64,000 nt of DNA from Halichondria panicea (Eukaryota > Porifera > Demospongiae > Suberitida > Halichondriidae). The notes under the pieces are model-generated. The model was given only the letters and a program-made list of their open reading frames with translations, was not told the origin of the DNA and made no database searches. Both the position numbers and the translations under genes were made by a program. Below, piece after piece: positions 48,118-60,700 of the stretch. The DNA lies in NCBI RefSeq assembly GCF_963675165.1, contig NC_087381.1, positions 4,217,378-4,281,377 on the forward strand, read 5' to 3'. Position 1 is the stretch's first letter; each line of letters begins with the position of its first letter.

Positions 48118-49540
48118 TCTGCTCTAGCTCTGGTAGCTAGCCCTGGACCCTCCACGTGGTTGATACTGCTCTATAGCCTGAATAGGTAAAGATCATTAAT
48201 CACAACTTGTATAAAATGAACGTTTTTTTCCACAGGGGTCACACACACAACAAAGGTGTTCCCCATAATTCTATTGTATTATGTCCTCAGTTCAAGCAGC
48301 AATCTCCATAGCAAGCTCACTAACAGAGGCTACTGCTTCTTCCTTAGAACCAGTCCATACGAAAACGACGGAACATTCATAAATTTTTCTGACACACCTC
48401 TCCAGAAGTTCTACCCCCTTCAGGCACAGCCATGCTTGAGCGATGGTAACGATCGAGCAGCTCCAGGATAAAATTAGAGTGAACGTCGTACCTTTGAGCT
48501 CCGTACGGCACTGTGCATACACCCAGTGTGAGATCCAAGATAGTCTATCCAGTAGAGATAGGATTTAGTCTCCTTTGAATCGTAGCTTCCCAGCAATAAA
48601 TTGACCACAAATGGACGTATTTAGTTTATTGCATGCGAGTGAAGTGTGCTATTGATTTAAAGGTATTTATATCCGTTTTTTTATGTGTGGGTGGGATAAT
48701 TATAATAATTATGCAGGTAGATCTATATTCGATAAGGGTTGACACTAAACTACTAGAGTCACACATTCTTTTTGACGTTGTGTTTTCCGTTACCTAAGCA
48801 TTTCGTGGACCTAATTTTTGTGGAGGATTGCTAACCCACAAACATAGCGATGAACGTAATCCTCAAAGTAGACGTCTCCAGCTTCTCCACAGACAACAAT
48901 TCCGACATTTTCATCCAAGTTGAAGAGCTTGTCTTAATTAATGAGGCTTGCTTCATAATTATAGCTAGAATGCTCCGCCCCGCAAAGTTGTCGTGGGCTT
49001 AGCCTAGGATTGTGATTGAGTCACACTGGACCCCCTGTCAGAAACTCCATTCAGTACTTAAATAGAAGAAACAGCAGTCAGACTCACAATGACATGCACG
49101 GCTTGCTGATTACAATGTGATGCACTTGTTGCTTTTCCTTCCGTTTTCCAGTCATGCTGCTCGGTCATGCTGTTCCTTCCGTTTTTCCATACCAATAAAT
49201 GAGAGCCCCGCCCATTTAGTAGCCATGTGGCTTAACGCTTGTTGATGATCAGAACATAAAAGTGGCAGAATAACGTGACATCCTACAGGTACTAGGTACT
49301 AGGTACTACGTAAGTAATAACAGTCTACTGTGCTCCATTTACAGTTAGAGATAGATCTACGGTAGTCTAACAGTGGAATTTTAATATAGGGAAACACAAT
49401 AGAAGACATTCGTAGCACAATTTTCACCGTCACTGTATAAGTGTTTTCAAGTGTGTAAGTACCACACCATTCTGTTTCCTCAATCAGTTGTTCCTTTATC
49501 GATAGTTAATATTATTTACATGCTCACTTCCAGTAGGACA
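48118..49540. other. Divergent intergenic region between MOGS and NELFA
   Basis: 1.4 kb between the MOGS start codon (minus strand) and the NELFA start codon (plus strand). Both housekeeping-type promoters must lie here. No TATA box or CpG-rich block stands out. A minus-strand open stretch is present at 48292-48522. Confidence 0.55.
48292..48522 (-). other. Unsupported 76-codon open stretch
   Basis: Open minus-strand frame (includes IVTIAQAWLCLKGVELLERC and SKEEAVASVSELAMEIAA) with no ATG at its 5' end. A possible acceptor (gcacag|tgcc) and donor (caaag|gtacg) sit near its start. Could be a small exon or chance. No family recognised. Confidence 0.2.
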
Positions 49541-51853
49541 ATGGCCGACAAAGACGAGGCTCTGCATTATCTACTGAACAAGCTCAAGAGTGATGACGGC
49601 TGGTCAGGTTCCAATCTGGCATGGAACGTGGACAAACTGTCTGTAATTGCAGACATGTTCCGTGCACTCGATGGAGCGGCAAAGGTCAAAGTTCTTGTCT
49701 CGTTTATGAGCATGACACCTCGAACAGTGAGCCAGGTATGAAACTGATGATTTATAATCAAGCCATGGCGCGATATGATGAACTCTAAACTGCTCTGTAT
49801 ACATGATTGTACATTTGGAACTGTATGTACAGCAACTAACTATACAGTATAATTATTATAACGTCTTGATTAGTACCACCGTTATAGTTCTAAAATGAGT
49901 ATTTTTTCCGTATTCTGAGTGTCCTTTAATTAGAGGAGGTTCCACTGTACACCCATTATCTCACACATCTCTCTCTCTTGTGCAGTGCTCTACAGAGATG
50001 AACCAAGTGTTGCGTCTAGCTCGTCGTGATGGTGATGAGTGGGTGAGGCTGTTTGCCAGTCTATTGGGTCCATTCCCTGACTTTCAGAGGGTCAGCTCGG
50101 ACCTCGTGACAGAGGAGCAGATGGAGGGACTCGCTGAGGAATTGGAGGGGGCGTGTGAGTGGTGTGTGGGTGTGAAGATCACAGTAAAATCTCAGACCCC
50201 CTAGGCCCTGAAGATAAGCCAACTGTGATATAAAGGCCAGGCCAAAATACAGAGTTTTATTGCAAACAACCCCTAGCTAGCTCAACAAAGGCCACCTCTC
50301 CAAAAACGTTGTTCCCCAAAATTATGGTTCTGTATAATTATTCTGCCTTTGTATTATGCATGGACATGACGTATTATTAAAACTGCTAACCCACCCACAC
50401 ACACATAGTGAATCACGACTCTGCAAATATATTCATCCCTCACGAATATGCCTACCTCAATCAGACAGTGCTAGCGAGTAGCCATGGTTACAACCCACCG
50501 TCTGACCACACCCATTTTCTCCTCAAGAAGAAACCACAGGCCAGTGTTCAATTGAGAAACGAGATATTACAGAGAGGTAAGTACTGTTAATTTATCGGAC
50601 ACTTCTAATTACCCCGGACACTGTATTGGGCAATTTTTGTTGTTCTAATACAACGGACACTCCAGTACTTTAATATTACATTTGTTCTGACAATACCTTA
50701 AAAAATTGAGTTACATTCATAGACGGCAAGTAAAACTTAGAGTGCTACAGTTAGATAGCTTTGAGTAGCTAGTTTTAGATAGTTTAGTGCAACTATTCAG
50801 TCGCACACTGTTCTATTAAACTTAGCTAGCTCTCATGCAGTTGCTTGCTTAATTGTTCGAATTATTCCGGACACTTCGCATGCTCTATAAAAATCTGTTC
50901 CAATTATACCCGGAAAATTTCTAAAATTATTATTTTTTGCTGTCCGATAAATTAGAAGATATGTACGGTAATACGTATTGAGTGTGTTAGTTTTGATCCT
51001 CAATCTCATAATTATGGTAATTTAAACTCGGATTACTAACGGTGGTTAGTACCGACTATCACTCACTGAACATTCCTGTATTAAAGTTTTTGGTGTCCCC
51101 TTCATTTGTCCCCCCCCCTCCCCCTCTACAGCCGGGACTGACTTCTCTCAGACTGGTTCATTGGTCAAAGACAGACACTTGCTACAGAGACAGATGTCAT
51201 CATCTCTCAACAGTGAGTGGCACACATGCAATGTAGTGGTAGAGATTGTGTGTTTTGCATCACGTAATTTTGAAGTGCTTGCATGCAGAGACCAGGAAAT
51301 TTACTGGTTATGATACATGTACCTTGACTACAATCATTTGTATTCGATTGTTAAAGTTGTCCTTGTGTGATGAACCACAAAGTGTACAGAGAGCACCCCT
51401 TTCCCATATAGGCTCCACCGCTTTTGTGCCGACGGTGCGGTCCCACAGCTCTCGTAAAGCCATCCCCATACCCACCAACAGAGTGCAACGGGAGAGGGGC
51501 ACTAAGGTACGGCAGGTCATGTGACCTCTCATGTACATGTATACAGTGAAACTTTTTGTTTTTCCGGCTCTTTTATTAGTACATGTACATCTGTAGTAAT
51601 TATACAAAGATACTGTGACATACATACACTACATGCAGTTAGCATATTGCTACAATCATTTTATTGAAGACATTTATACTACATGTAGAAATCTCTGTTC
51701 TCAGTATTTGCATGACTGCATGGGCACTCTTAAACATTATCAATGTAGTACTTATGTCCCATTATTGCCTGACCACTCCTGCAGCTGCTCAACATCGATG
51801 AGGTTCCTGTGAGCATACGAAGAAAAAGGAAGACCATCACTGCAGGTCAGCCA

Positions 51854-51885
<32 letters not shown>

Positions 51886-54800
51886 TTAAAGACTTTGTAT
51901 GAAGTTGCATGGCAACTATAATGTTAGTTTTAGCGTACACAGATGAAATGTTATTATTATTTTGAGTGTAGGAATAGAGCTCTCAAGAGCTACAGACATG
52001 TACTGTACATGTACTGGCTTACCTAGCTCAAAATATGTCAGAGTGTACATGTATATCAATGAGTATATGCTGTGATATGCATGCAGCTCTCAGACTTACC
52101 GTACACATTCATTCACACCTCACACATCCACCTTACCTCACCTCACACACCCTCACAGAGGACGGGGCTCCCTCGACTGCCAGTCGCCCGGACACCAAGA
52201 AGCACCTCCGCATTCCCTCAAAGTCCGAGGCTGATACGACCGCCATCCCCCAAACTACACAGCTGCCCACATCTCCACAGGTACATATCTACTGTTACCC
52301 AACCGCTTTCAGAGTGACATGTTATATAGCAAAATAATGGTGCCATTTTTTCATTAGTGTATAGTCAAAGGTACAGCACTGTTAGTCTCGTATACATGTA
52401 GCGCTAGCCTGAGTCCTGAGCTGATCAGAATAAATATCATTATCACGGATCTTTGATCTACAAGCATACATTGTACCTCCTCTATAAACCTCCCATGAGC
52501 TACCGAATTCATTCTAGAGTTCATCATTGATTCAAACTAACACTATGCATAACTTGAATCTAAATCAAGATGACCGCTTTGTTTTTGTTTGATTTAGTGC
52601 TCTTATTGAACTGTTTTCAGACGTGTACATGCAACACTCTGTGATAACTACCATTACCCCCCACACACACAGATCACAGCCACTCCAGACTATGCAGCTG
52701 GTTTGGGGTCAGAGTTCACCGCCTCGTCTATGTACTCCCAACACAAGTATCCCAGTGCGGTTGAGGCAGTGACTACACCTACTTACACAGGTCAAGTGTC
52801 ACCACCACGTATCCAGTCACCCGAAGCATTGATCACGTAAGTTACAAACAAGCAGCCGTGCAGTTTCTAATAATAATCTTGAGATAGAAGCCTCGTATAA
52901 TAATAGACTCTTGGAGTATTATAATTAGCCTTGATGTTAGAAGTTAATGCTGTACATGTTTTCATCTCCTTCCAGCCCCGTCCCCCTACCAAAGGCTCCA
53001 CCCACTCCTGGTCCATCCACCAGTGCCCCACCTCCCACACAACCTGTAACTCCCACTACACCACTCCCTCCTGCTGCTGTTGCTAAGCAACCTAACAAGG
53101 GCCTCAAACTCAGTGTAAGGATTTTAAACACACACGTGTACATACTAATTGAAGTACTGATAAAGATGCTGTTGTGTGCTGAATTTATCGTTTATTTCTG
53201 TTTTTAAATTGGATTACACGTACATGTAGCTTCAACTTTGGACCTATAATTATAAAGATATTTAATACATGTATATACAATGGACTGGTGTATACCCCCT
53301 CCCACACACATGCACAGCGCCACCAGCTGCTGGTTGCCCAGGAGATGTTCAAGGAGAGCCCTACTCTCACCAAGGCACAGAAGACACTCATCCTTGGATT
53401 CATGGCAGGAGCTAGAGGTATATACATGTCATGTATAGGCACACACATTCTCAGTGTTCATGTACACTGTCATGCATCCCTTGGGCCATAGCTATAGTTG
53501 CTGAAACATTATAAGAAGCTAGGTATAGCAGTTGTAGCCATCCGAACCCATTGCCCCTCACCTCCATCCTTCCATCTTGTGGACAAAATATTTACAACTT
53601 ACAAATTGATTATTAAATTTTAGTAACTACTGCCAAATAATGAAAGCACCGAGGGTGCTGATACCTCGGTGGAGATGCCAAAGCTATACATAACATAGCT
53701 TTTATACACACATTATATCATAATGAACATTTTTGTTTTGCTGCATGCAAACTAAAAGAGTGGGTAATGATCGACCACGATTGTTGTTAAAACGATCGAT
53801 GCCAAAAGTTCAAGTCTAAAATTAATGGCTGCATCAACAGAGCCTTGCAGCTCTCTTCTCACTCTTGCAGCTACCAATAGCTAGCGTTCTAGTGCAGAGC
53901 TAAGTACTAAGTAGAGTAGCAACACTCAAAAGGCTGCAATGGCATTTCAAGTAAGCAAACTAGGCATAACTCGAGAACAAAGCTTTATTTTGCAAAATCC
54001 ACGAATTAAAATCCAAAAGAACATGACTAGACGCCTATAGAAACTCTTACTTGCCACTTTATTGATCCTTGAGCAACTGTAGCAGCCTAACTACACACAC
54101 CATAGATTGAATAGGGAGAGGGATTGGAAATGGAAGTTACCTCGAATTATATCCGCGTTACGCCGGGGTTTAATCGAGGCTGTGCATCTAACGTTGGTAA
54201 AATCTTGTTTGCTGGATTATACTACATTTGTACTAAAACTTGAACTTGACACTTGAGACCATATGGGACACAGTACACCGATGAGTTGCACAGTCATAGC
54301 TAGCGAAGCATTCTAGGTACATAAAGATCTCATAGCGTGTTTTGTACCTATAGCTCTCTCTACAAAAGTCAAAAATAATTTTTTTCTTTTCCAACTGATG
54401 CTCACCATTAGGGGGCATGAGAATGACATTTTAGGGGGGCTCTGAATATCTTGTAGTGAGCATTATTCATGAAACATTGTTTCCCGCGTGTTGAGCAACC
54501 GTAACACGGATTGACATCAAAGGCTTTCTAGTGCCATGCTACTAAAATGTCACGTGACGCTACTGCCGTTTCCAATCCCTCTCCCTATTCAATCTATGCA
54601 CACACTAACACACTACCGTATACCTCGCTTGCGCATGCGCACCGAGGCATAATTATAGGTTAGTTAGTCATACATTTTAGGGGGGCTCTGAATATCTTGT
54701 ACAGTTCATTTAGTCTAGAGAGTAGATTACCACAAATGTGTGAGTAGTTGTACTTAAATGTAAATATCTTTTGATTGGAGTATTTATAAGAAATGGTGTT

Positions 54801-56819
54801 GATACCAGTGTGTAGATGAATGACTGAACTACAACATATCCAAAAATGTTTCCATGGAAACATAAGGTGGTGGGTTTGTGGTGATTAATAGAACAACAGC
54901 AAATTGTTATAGTGGGTAATCGGTTAGAGTAATAAAACAGTAATCTAGTACAGCTAAGGTCCTAGACTTCATCACATAATTGTTCAATGGTTTAAGTATC
55001 CTGGCCATCCCTTTATGGGTGTTACAAATGTTCACAGTGTTTATAATTCATGATTTACTGGTTTTCAGGTACACTTTTGGTTAGAGTAATAACTTTTGAA
55101 AAATTAATAGCTTAGCTTTCAAATTTCTGTAGTAAGTTTACAGATAAATGGGCTACATTTTGATACCAAGAACATCCTATATGCTTATTCCATTGCTGAG
55201 ATAACACTGAAAAGCTACATAATTTACTATTTTCTACTGTTTTGATGACATCAGCAGCTGCAAACCACAAACCAATGATGCTTTAATCAACCACAAACAT
55301 AATTAAAAGTGGGCGTACAGTTATTGTACGCCCACTTATGTGGTTAATTTGAGTGTCATAGATTTGTGGTTAGCAGCTTGTGATGTCATCAAAACAGTAG
55401 AAAATAGTAGAATATGTAGTTTTTCAGTGATATCTCAACAATGGAATAAGCATAAAGGATGTTCTTGGTATTAAAATGTAGCCCATTTATTTGTAAACTT
55501 ACCAGAGAACTTTTAAAGCTAAGCTATAAAATTTTCAGAAGATATTACTCTAACCAAACGTGTACCTAAAAACCGGTAAATCATGAATTATAGACACTGT
55601 GAGCATATGTAAGACCCGTAAAGGGATGGTCAGGATACCTAAACCATTAAACTATTGTGTGATAAAAGTCTAAGACCTTAGCTGTTTAAGGTTAGTGTTT
55701 TATTACTCTAACCGATTACCCACTATAACAATTTGCTGTTGTTCTATTAATCACCACAAACCCACCATCTTATGTTTCCATGGAAAAATTTTTGGATATG
55801 TTGTAGTTCAGTCATTCATCTACACACGGGTATCAACACCATTTCTTAGAAATGCTCCAATCAAAAGATATTTACATTTAAGTACAACTACTCACACATT
55901 TGTGGTAATCTACTCTCTAGACTAAATGAACTGTAGTGATCAGGGGCGTAGGCAGGAATTTGAGGAAGGGGGGCTGAGCTGTTATGGTGCGAAGCGCCAG
56001 AAACTACTTGGCGCAGAGCGCCGAAATTTTTCGGTGGCCGGAAGCCACACCCCCTAATTAATGACTCACTGCGCATGTGCAAGAAATAGCCACACCTTGC
56101 TTCAATTAATAATACTGCTAAAGCTAGCTAGCTAGCCGTAGCTATAGCTAGCTTAGTTGCACTAAAGAATCAAAGTTACTAGTATAGTATAGCTAGCTCT
56201 TGGACATATGCTGTTTGTCTGCCACTAATCTATATCAGTAATTCCCAGGCTGAAGACTCATCAGAGAAGGTGGGGCTCTTAGTGTAGTTTTTGCAGAGAA
56301 AGGGGGGGCTCCAGCCCCCAAAGCCCTCCCCCTCCCTACGCCCTTGGTGATCATTATTCATGAAACATTGTTTCCCGCGTGTTGAGCAACCGTAACACGG
56401 ATTGACATAAAAGGCTTTCTAGTGCCATGCTACAAATTCAATATAAAATGTCACGTGACGCTACTGCCGTTTCCAATCCCTCTCCCTATTCAATCTATGC
56501 ATACACTAACACACACTAACACACTACCGTATACCTCGCTTGCGCATGCGCACCGAGGCATAATTATAGGTTAGTTAGTCATGCATGTGTTGTCATACAT
56601 TTAATGTACACCACAGACAACCCCAACCCTGATCAACCTGTGGTCACCATCAAACTCAACGAGAGACAGGAGATGGAGGAGGTGGCGGGTCCTGAAGGGG
56701 GTGTGGTCAAGAGGATCGTGTACGAGACTGTGTTTGAGATGAACTATTCTAATGGCCAATGGAGAAAGCTACAGATCAAGAGAGCATACCCTGTTCAACA
56801 ACCCGCTAGCATATTGTGA
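49541..56819 (+). CDS. NELFA: Negative elongation factor A (NELF-A)
   Basis: Exons 49541-49735, 49986-50154, 50409-50576, 51132-51212, 51412-51506, 51785-51845, 52159-52280, 52673-52836, 52976-53114, 53318-53417, 56617-56819: 1497 nt, 498 aa, close to the usual length. NELF-A joins the NELF complex that, with DSIF, holds RNA polymerase II at promoter-proximal pause sites in the nucleus. Evidence: helical N-terminal domain (MADKDEALHYLLNKLKSDDG start, good Kozak context), basic linker ending RRKRKTITAE, the conserved ATPDYAAGL segment, a Pro/Thr-rich region, then the diagnostic VAQEMFKES...LILGFMAGAR and C-terminal ETVFEMNYSNGQW. The last intron (53418-56616) is 3.2 kb of transposon sequence. 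Confidence 0.97.
50589..50953. mobile_element. MITE with aatttatcggac ends (NELFA intron)
   Basis: Ends aatttatcggac and gtccgataaatt are perfect inverted repeats; about 365 bp, located between NELFA exons 3 and 4. A fragment of the same family is at 27228-27350. Confidence 0.85.
51858..51886. repeat. (CA)n microsatellite
   Basis: Pure ca run just after the donor of the NELFA exon ending at 51845. Confidence 0.9.
53638..54655 (-). mobile_element. cgaggcat MITE family copy, interrupted by another element
   Basis: Left part 53638-54100 and right part 54599-54655 together match the element at 21778-22340 in reverse. The match is split by the 54101-54598 insertion within the internal CA-rich tract. 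The right end reads cgcttgcgcatgcgcaccga. Confidence 0.88.
54101..54598. mobile_element. Nested element with catagattgaataggg ends
   Basis: About 498 bp with roughly 29-bp inverted ends: catagattgaatagggagag and ctctccctattcaatctatg. Inserted in the CA-rich part of the cgaggcat element. No transposase. Confidence 0.88.
54430..54673. repeat. Tandem duplicated segment, copy 1 (copy 2: 54674-56583)
   Basis: attttaggggggctctgaat through gttagttagtcatac occurs twice. Copy 2 starts at 54674 and is split by two insertions (54702-55933 and 55943-56346) before continuing with attattcatgaaacattg at about 56351 to gttagttagtcatgc. Confidence 0.85.
54702..55933. mobile_element. 1.23-kb palindromic foldback transposon with TA target duplication
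   Basis: The two arms, each about 610 bases, are near-perfect inverted copies; only a 5-base loop separates gtgggcgtaca from tgtacgcccac at the centre (55309-55335). Outer ends are cagttcatttagtctagaga and its complement, flanked by TA (54700-54701, 55934-55935), which implies Tc1/mariner-type mobilisation. No ORF encodes a transposase. Confidence 0.93.
55943..56346. mobile_element. MITE with ggggcgtaggcagg ends and 7-bp duplication
   Basis: Left ggggcgtaggcagg and right cctccctacgccc are imperfect inverted repeats. The 7-bp duplication gtgatca is at 55936-55942 and 56347-56353. Near the ends aggaagggggggct-like and agcccccaaagccct tracts also pair. Confidence 0.88.
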
Positions 56820-57723
56820 CTGATACATATTGTATTGATAATTATTTTAGACTCTCGTGTAATAATTGTGCTCATGCACATGTTTCATCATAGATTATTC
56901 AATAATCTATGGTTTCGAATGTGACAAGTTAATGTGTATAAATCAATAAGACTTGCATAATTATACATGTAGACTATAATCTAAATAAAAGTAAAGATCT
57001 ACATGCATGTGTATTAGCTAGCATTATTACAGGTATACAGTAATTAAGAGTCATAATTAATTGCTGACTTAAACTAATCGGTCATTATAAAACTTATGTA
57101 ATGATATTTACCACTATTATTCCTATTTTTGGTAAAGATCATTACATTAAGTTTTGCATAACAACCCTAAAATAAATTATTATTCCTAGCATAATTTATA
57201 TCAGGGCCTCTTCCTGTATGGAGACTCAACGCTCAAGGGGTACTAGGTGTTTTATGTTCACATGACGAAACATATTTCGGAGTATTGTTCTCGATCGTCT
57301 CCATGGTTATTTGGTACATTGCCATGGTTTAATACTGTTTTTTCCGACTCCATTATTAGTACAGCTGCTCAATTGAGAATCGAACAAAGATCTTTAATGA
57401 CGTCAACTCTCTCCCAACTGACCTTTTCGTTGGTACGCAAATGATAGAAATGCATGTTGCGATCATTATGTGCATCATTTATGCATCACGAGTCTAAGAC
57501 ATCTACATGAAATGAATAGGCTAGCTGAAGCTCTATATCTTTACTTGGGCAACTTTATACAGTACTATAGACTCTCGCTAATCTACTGAATGTCGCAAGG
57601 GTGTCCAGATTATTGAGAGTCTACTATAAAACAATGTAACATTCCAGTTTGTTAATTTAGTCGTGATAACAAAATGCAAAAAGGTCTCAACTCTCAAAAG
57701 AAAATGACAATGCAGTTAAGCAG
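56820..57723. other. Convergent spacer between NELFA and the adhesion GPCR
   Basis: About 900 AT-rich bases with no exon seen. An aataaa at 56984-56989 is a plausible NELFA poly(A) signal, 165 bases after the stop. Confidence 0.6.
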
Positions 57724-60700
57724 CTATAAATTCAACTTGGGCTCCTTTAGTTCTTTCTCTTCATTGTGTGGGGAGTGCTGCTTGCTCGGCAATGTTTTTA
57801 CGTTCAATAACTCCACTCCTGCAGTGGGGCTAAACATATCTCGTGTATTAGTGATTCCTTTCTCAAAAGGCACAAAGTTATCAGTGTTTGATTTACAGCC
57901 ATTAAATAGTTTTGTCCACGTTTGGCGGAAATCAGTGCTTCGGAGACCGTAAAAGAAAAAAATTAGCACACCTTGAAAGCCCACAAAAATCGAGAATATC
58001 ACTTGGAATATGAATGACAGCTCCACAAGGCCTGAGCTTGTTGATACAAGTCCAAGGCCCCAACCCAGGCCAAGTACAACTGATAGGCACATTGCAATGA
58101 TCAAGTTCTTCTGAAAATTCCTGAACTGTTGACGTGAGGAGCTGTCTTTTAGTGGTGAGAGGTTACCATTGGCAAAATGCTTACAAATTGACACCATGAT
58201 GGCAACAAACACAATCCAGTTGAGTAGGTAGATGATGACAAAAGGAAAAATGAATCCGAAATAGAAAGGCCATTCAGTAGGACGACAGCTGAATAAATAA
58301 ACAATGTGTGCATGTGTATGGGGTATCTTATGTATCAGACTCTGGTAAAATCAGCATAGTTCTTTTCATCAAACACTAACCATTGTTTCACCAATAAGAT
58401 TTCCAAAGACCCATATAAAGCTATAGCACTTACTAGTATGGGTTGCTGTAGTACTGGTAGCCTACTCCAGTACTGATAGCTACTATCACCAAGGGGAATA
58501 CTGCATGTGGAGATAAGGCATCACCATGCACCAAAAAGCACGCAAAATCCATAATACTAAACAACATATACAACATTTTACAAACAACAAATCCACTAAC
58601 TAAAATCAGTGAAGCTGAACTGAGTACTTACACCAAGCTGGGAGTCCTGCCTTCAGCATAAACTTGGAGGTGAGGGAATCAGACCCCATTACCATTACCA
58701 GTTTGATATAGAGCCAGACAGCTTCTACAGCCATCCAGGAGAAGAACACTAGGAAGAAGTACTGCAGGAGGGCAGACATGACCCCACAGAGAGGTGGGAC
58801 ACCAACAGTGAACCCTCCAATGAGGAAGGTGAAGTACAGGCATATCAGAGAAATGCTCATGTTGATGAGGATTTGGTTCTGCTTATCAACGAGTAGCTCC
58901 CTATATTATGCGTGGAAGAAAGTAGAACTTTATAATAGCTTTTGCAGGCTTTTGATAATTATATGATACTTACTTGCTGATAAAAATGGTGAATATGAAC
59001 ACTAGAAGACAGATTACAGACAAGCCCAGGCCAATGTATGTGATGATACTCAGAGTGATGGAAAGATTTTCTGGCAATGAAGTTGGATTCAAATCCTGTA
59101 ACCGTGGGGAAGTACGAAAGGCTGGGGTGTATATCGTCATTATTTCAAGACATAAAACTAACAAAGAGTATTCCAAAGTGGCCCAATTGTCTGCACTCGC
59201 AATCTTTTCTCCCATTGGAACTGGTTATCTCTCTACATCCAGCAGTGTCCCAAGCTCCAAACCGATCTGATATGTATATAAGCGGCATAAAAATAAGTCA
59301 ATTTTCTTTGTGCATATCATGAGGCGGCGGTACTACATGCACAGAAATAATTTATCTGACAGCTATAAACCTATGCATGTAGTTAAAGTGATTCTAAAAG
59401 ATATAATTATACTCCACGTACTAACCTTGAGTTCTATACAGGGCACAGCTGCTGTTAGTGACATTATCCTGCAGACAAAATAAATGTAACAGCTGTATAG
59501 TATAGTTATACTTTCAGCTCATATACCGTCATTCTAATCAGAAAGCTTGTCCGTACTGGTACTGAGAGCATTGTCTTGTTGGTCTGCAGACAAGCTAGTC
59601 TTGCAGCCACCACAATAGATCCCACCTGATTAGTACTTCTGTTCTCAGGAAGGAAAAGCACATCAGACAAGAAAACAGAGTAACTTAATCTCTGCATCAG
59701 CAAGGTACCATTCGTTGTAAGGCAATCTTCGAACAAAGAAGGGTTTAAATGCACAGAGGCTGTTGAGTTTTCAGCATCTTTATTAGGAGAGCCTGTCTCT
59801 GATCTGTTATCACTTGTGTCACCATTACCATCATTGAATGTCATCAGAGCGTCTTGGTCAATAACGCCAGTGTTGTTCATTTCTTCGTCTACAGGTCCTA
59901 AATCAACAACAAATGTCTGGCCCTGGAAACTGTCAGGGTCTAAATCTTGCACTGTCATAGCAAATGTTTCGAAGCTGAGAACAGTTTGATTGCTTGTGGA
60001 GTTTGAAACAGTGGAAGTATTGAGATTGTCCAGAAATGTTTCGACGCTTGCAAGAATCCTATGCCGAGAGAGTATAACAACATTAGCCACTGAATACGTA
60101 AATGTGGAAACATCAATTCAGACAAATATAACTCTATACACATCAGTGTTGACCAAGACTCTTGTTCAAATTATGAAATGATTTATTTTGAGTAAAATTA
60201 ATGTTTTGCGCGTGAAAGTAAGGATTGCGTGATATACAAGTATATACCAGTACAGTGGAGCCTCCATTATATATAGCCACCACCTCCGAAGAACAACCAC
60301 ACGCTATAAACCGCCAAGAGCTCAGGTTGGGAACTACAATGACTTCAATGTGAAGCAACCTCCCAGGAACGGCCACCCACTACTCCGTATAACGCAGTTT
60401 TCTAGTCCCCAATCCCCAATCAACTAAAACAACCTCCAAGAACGGATAGACACACCCAGAATTAGCAAAACAATTATTGTTGAGATAGCATTATTTTGCA
60501 CAATTTTGAATCGTATATAGCTGTACTCGTCCCTACAGCCTTTTCAAAGCTTGTATGAGCTAGAGAAGCAGTTAGCAAATTTAAACTCTAATTATTTTAT
60601 TTGCAGCAGGAGTTGACTCATAATTATAGGATACATGTGATGGGCAATAGAAATCTCTCAACAAAGATCACCTATAGCTCTCATGCAAAAGGTTGTTGCC

